This document shows positions 6,542 through 7,088 of a stretch of 7,088 bases of DNA, piece by piece. The position numbers and the translations under genes are program-made. The DNA is from Candidatus Omnitrophota bacterium (GTDB lineage: Bacteria; Omnitrophota; Koll11; VGKN01): assembly GCA_016867055.1 (NCBI GenBank), contig VGKN01000078.1, positions 1-7,088 of the forward strand, in the 5' to 3' direction. Under the pieces are notes generated by a model that searched no databases, was not told the DNA's origin, and saw only the letters and a program-made list of their open reading frames with translations. The stretch's first letter is position 1. The number at the start of each line of letters is the position of its first letter.

Positions 6542-7088
6542 ATGAGGCTAACCAGTAAATCTCTAGGAGAATATGCTGATAAATTAATATGGCTATTTAT
6601 CTCTTTATATATCTTTGCCTTTGGCTATCTCTGTTTTTTAAAGTATTATTCTTTTGGTTATAACTGGGACCTTGCCAGCGACATTACCGTTCTATGGAAT
6701 AGTATTCACGGTAAATTTCTCTATTACCCCTTCTTAGAGCAGATAATATTTGGTGCTCATCTATATCTGATTATCCTTTTAATCCTTCCCATATATGCAC
6801 TCTTTCCACATCCACTTACACTGTTATTCTTACAGACTATATTCTTAGCTCTGGCAGCGTATCCCTTATACTGCTTGGCGACATTGAAACTTAATAAAAC
6901 CCTTGCATTGCTTATAGGAATATCTTATCTGCTATACCCAACCTTAGGCTCTATTAACCTTCTTGAAACCCATTTTGAGATATACGCCATATTCTTTTTA
7001 TTCTTTGCTCTTTATTATTTTGAGAAAGAGAATTTTAAGAAATTCCTAATATTTATCTTACTTGCCATAAGCTGTAAAGAAAATGTAA
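6542..7088 (+). CDS. DUF2079-family polytopic membrane protein (3' end beyond window)
   Basis: The first 182 codons are present and open to the window edge. The ATG lies 20 bp after the previous stop. The translation has a short charged N terminus, a membrane helix at about 15-35, and an external loop with NWDLASD (41-47) and HGKFLYY. Next come FGAH (70-73) with a long helix ending in PIYALFPHP, then LQTIFLALAAYPLYCLA. Further on are THFEIYAI (His144, Glu146) and KE at 179-180. The acidic loop residue, FGxH, xHFE and KE are the landmarks I associate with DUF2079, a GT-C-like family without a known reaction. Full members are about 450-700 residues, so most of the protein is missing only because the window ends. 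It is the fourth gene of the probable operon and the second GT-C-type protein in it. The start has no strong Shine-Dalgarno; an AGGAGA at 6565-6570 lies inside the gene and precedes an out-of-frame ATG. Confidence 0.8.
   Translation, partial: MRLTSKSLGEYADKLIWLFISLYIFAFGYLCFLKYYSFGYNWDLASDITVLWNSIHGKFLYYPFLEQIIFGAHLYLIILLILPIYALFPHPLTLLFLQTIFLALAAYPLYCLATLKLNKTLALLIGISYLLYPTLGSINLLETHFEIYAIFFLFFALYYFEKENFKKFLIFILLAISCKENV

Noticed and set aside
6565..6587. AGGAGA followed by ATG at 6573 as an alternative start of the last gene
   Set aside because: That ATG is in another frame and stops after four codons (ATG CTG ATA AAT TAA). The DUF2079 frame starts at 6542.

Overview
The window is AT-rich bacterial DNA with all recognisable genes on the + strand. 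Nothing in it fixes the taxon. The mix of a cysteine-rich zinc-ribbon orphan, an anaerobe-type iron-sulphur protein, radical SAM enzymes and GT-C-like membrane proteins suits a strict anaerobe such as Omnitrophota, Desulfobacterota or a related lineage. That placement is inference only.

Left part (1-1700), anaerobic or redox module. A possible gene tail at the very start is followed by a 151-residue cysteine-rich protein. A 35-codon reading frame overlaps its stop codon and resembles the last helix of malate/lactate dehydrogenases. An intergenic stretch then carries a perfect 16-bp palindrome with TTGAC-N4-GTCAA symmetry, the pattern of a CRP/FNR-family operator. It precedes a 292-residue dicluster-type ferredoxin of the kind found next to hybrid cluster protein (Hcp) genes in anaerobes. 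The ferredoxin gene is followed by an AT-rich inverted repeat and a strong intrinsic terminator. The same 60 bp also hold a well-spaced sigma70-type promoter reading to the right.

Right part (1723-7088), probable operon of four closely spaced genes (gaps of 8, 18 and 20 bp). The order is a cobalamin-binding radical SAM enzyme, a YfhO-like GT-C-type polytopic membrane protein, a radical SAM enzyme with a SPASM/twitch-like C-terminal cysteine domain, and the N-terminal part of a DUF2079 polytopic membrane protein cut off by the window edge. Two cytosolic radical SAM enzymes alternating with two many-pass membrane proteins of glycosyltransferase type suggests a pathway that modifies a lipid, glycolipid or surface glycan. 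The substrate cannot be read from the sequence, and this cassette is the best candidate here for an undescribed system.

No tRNA, rRNA, CRISPR array, insertion sequence or origin was seen. No stretch over 300 bp lacks a gene.
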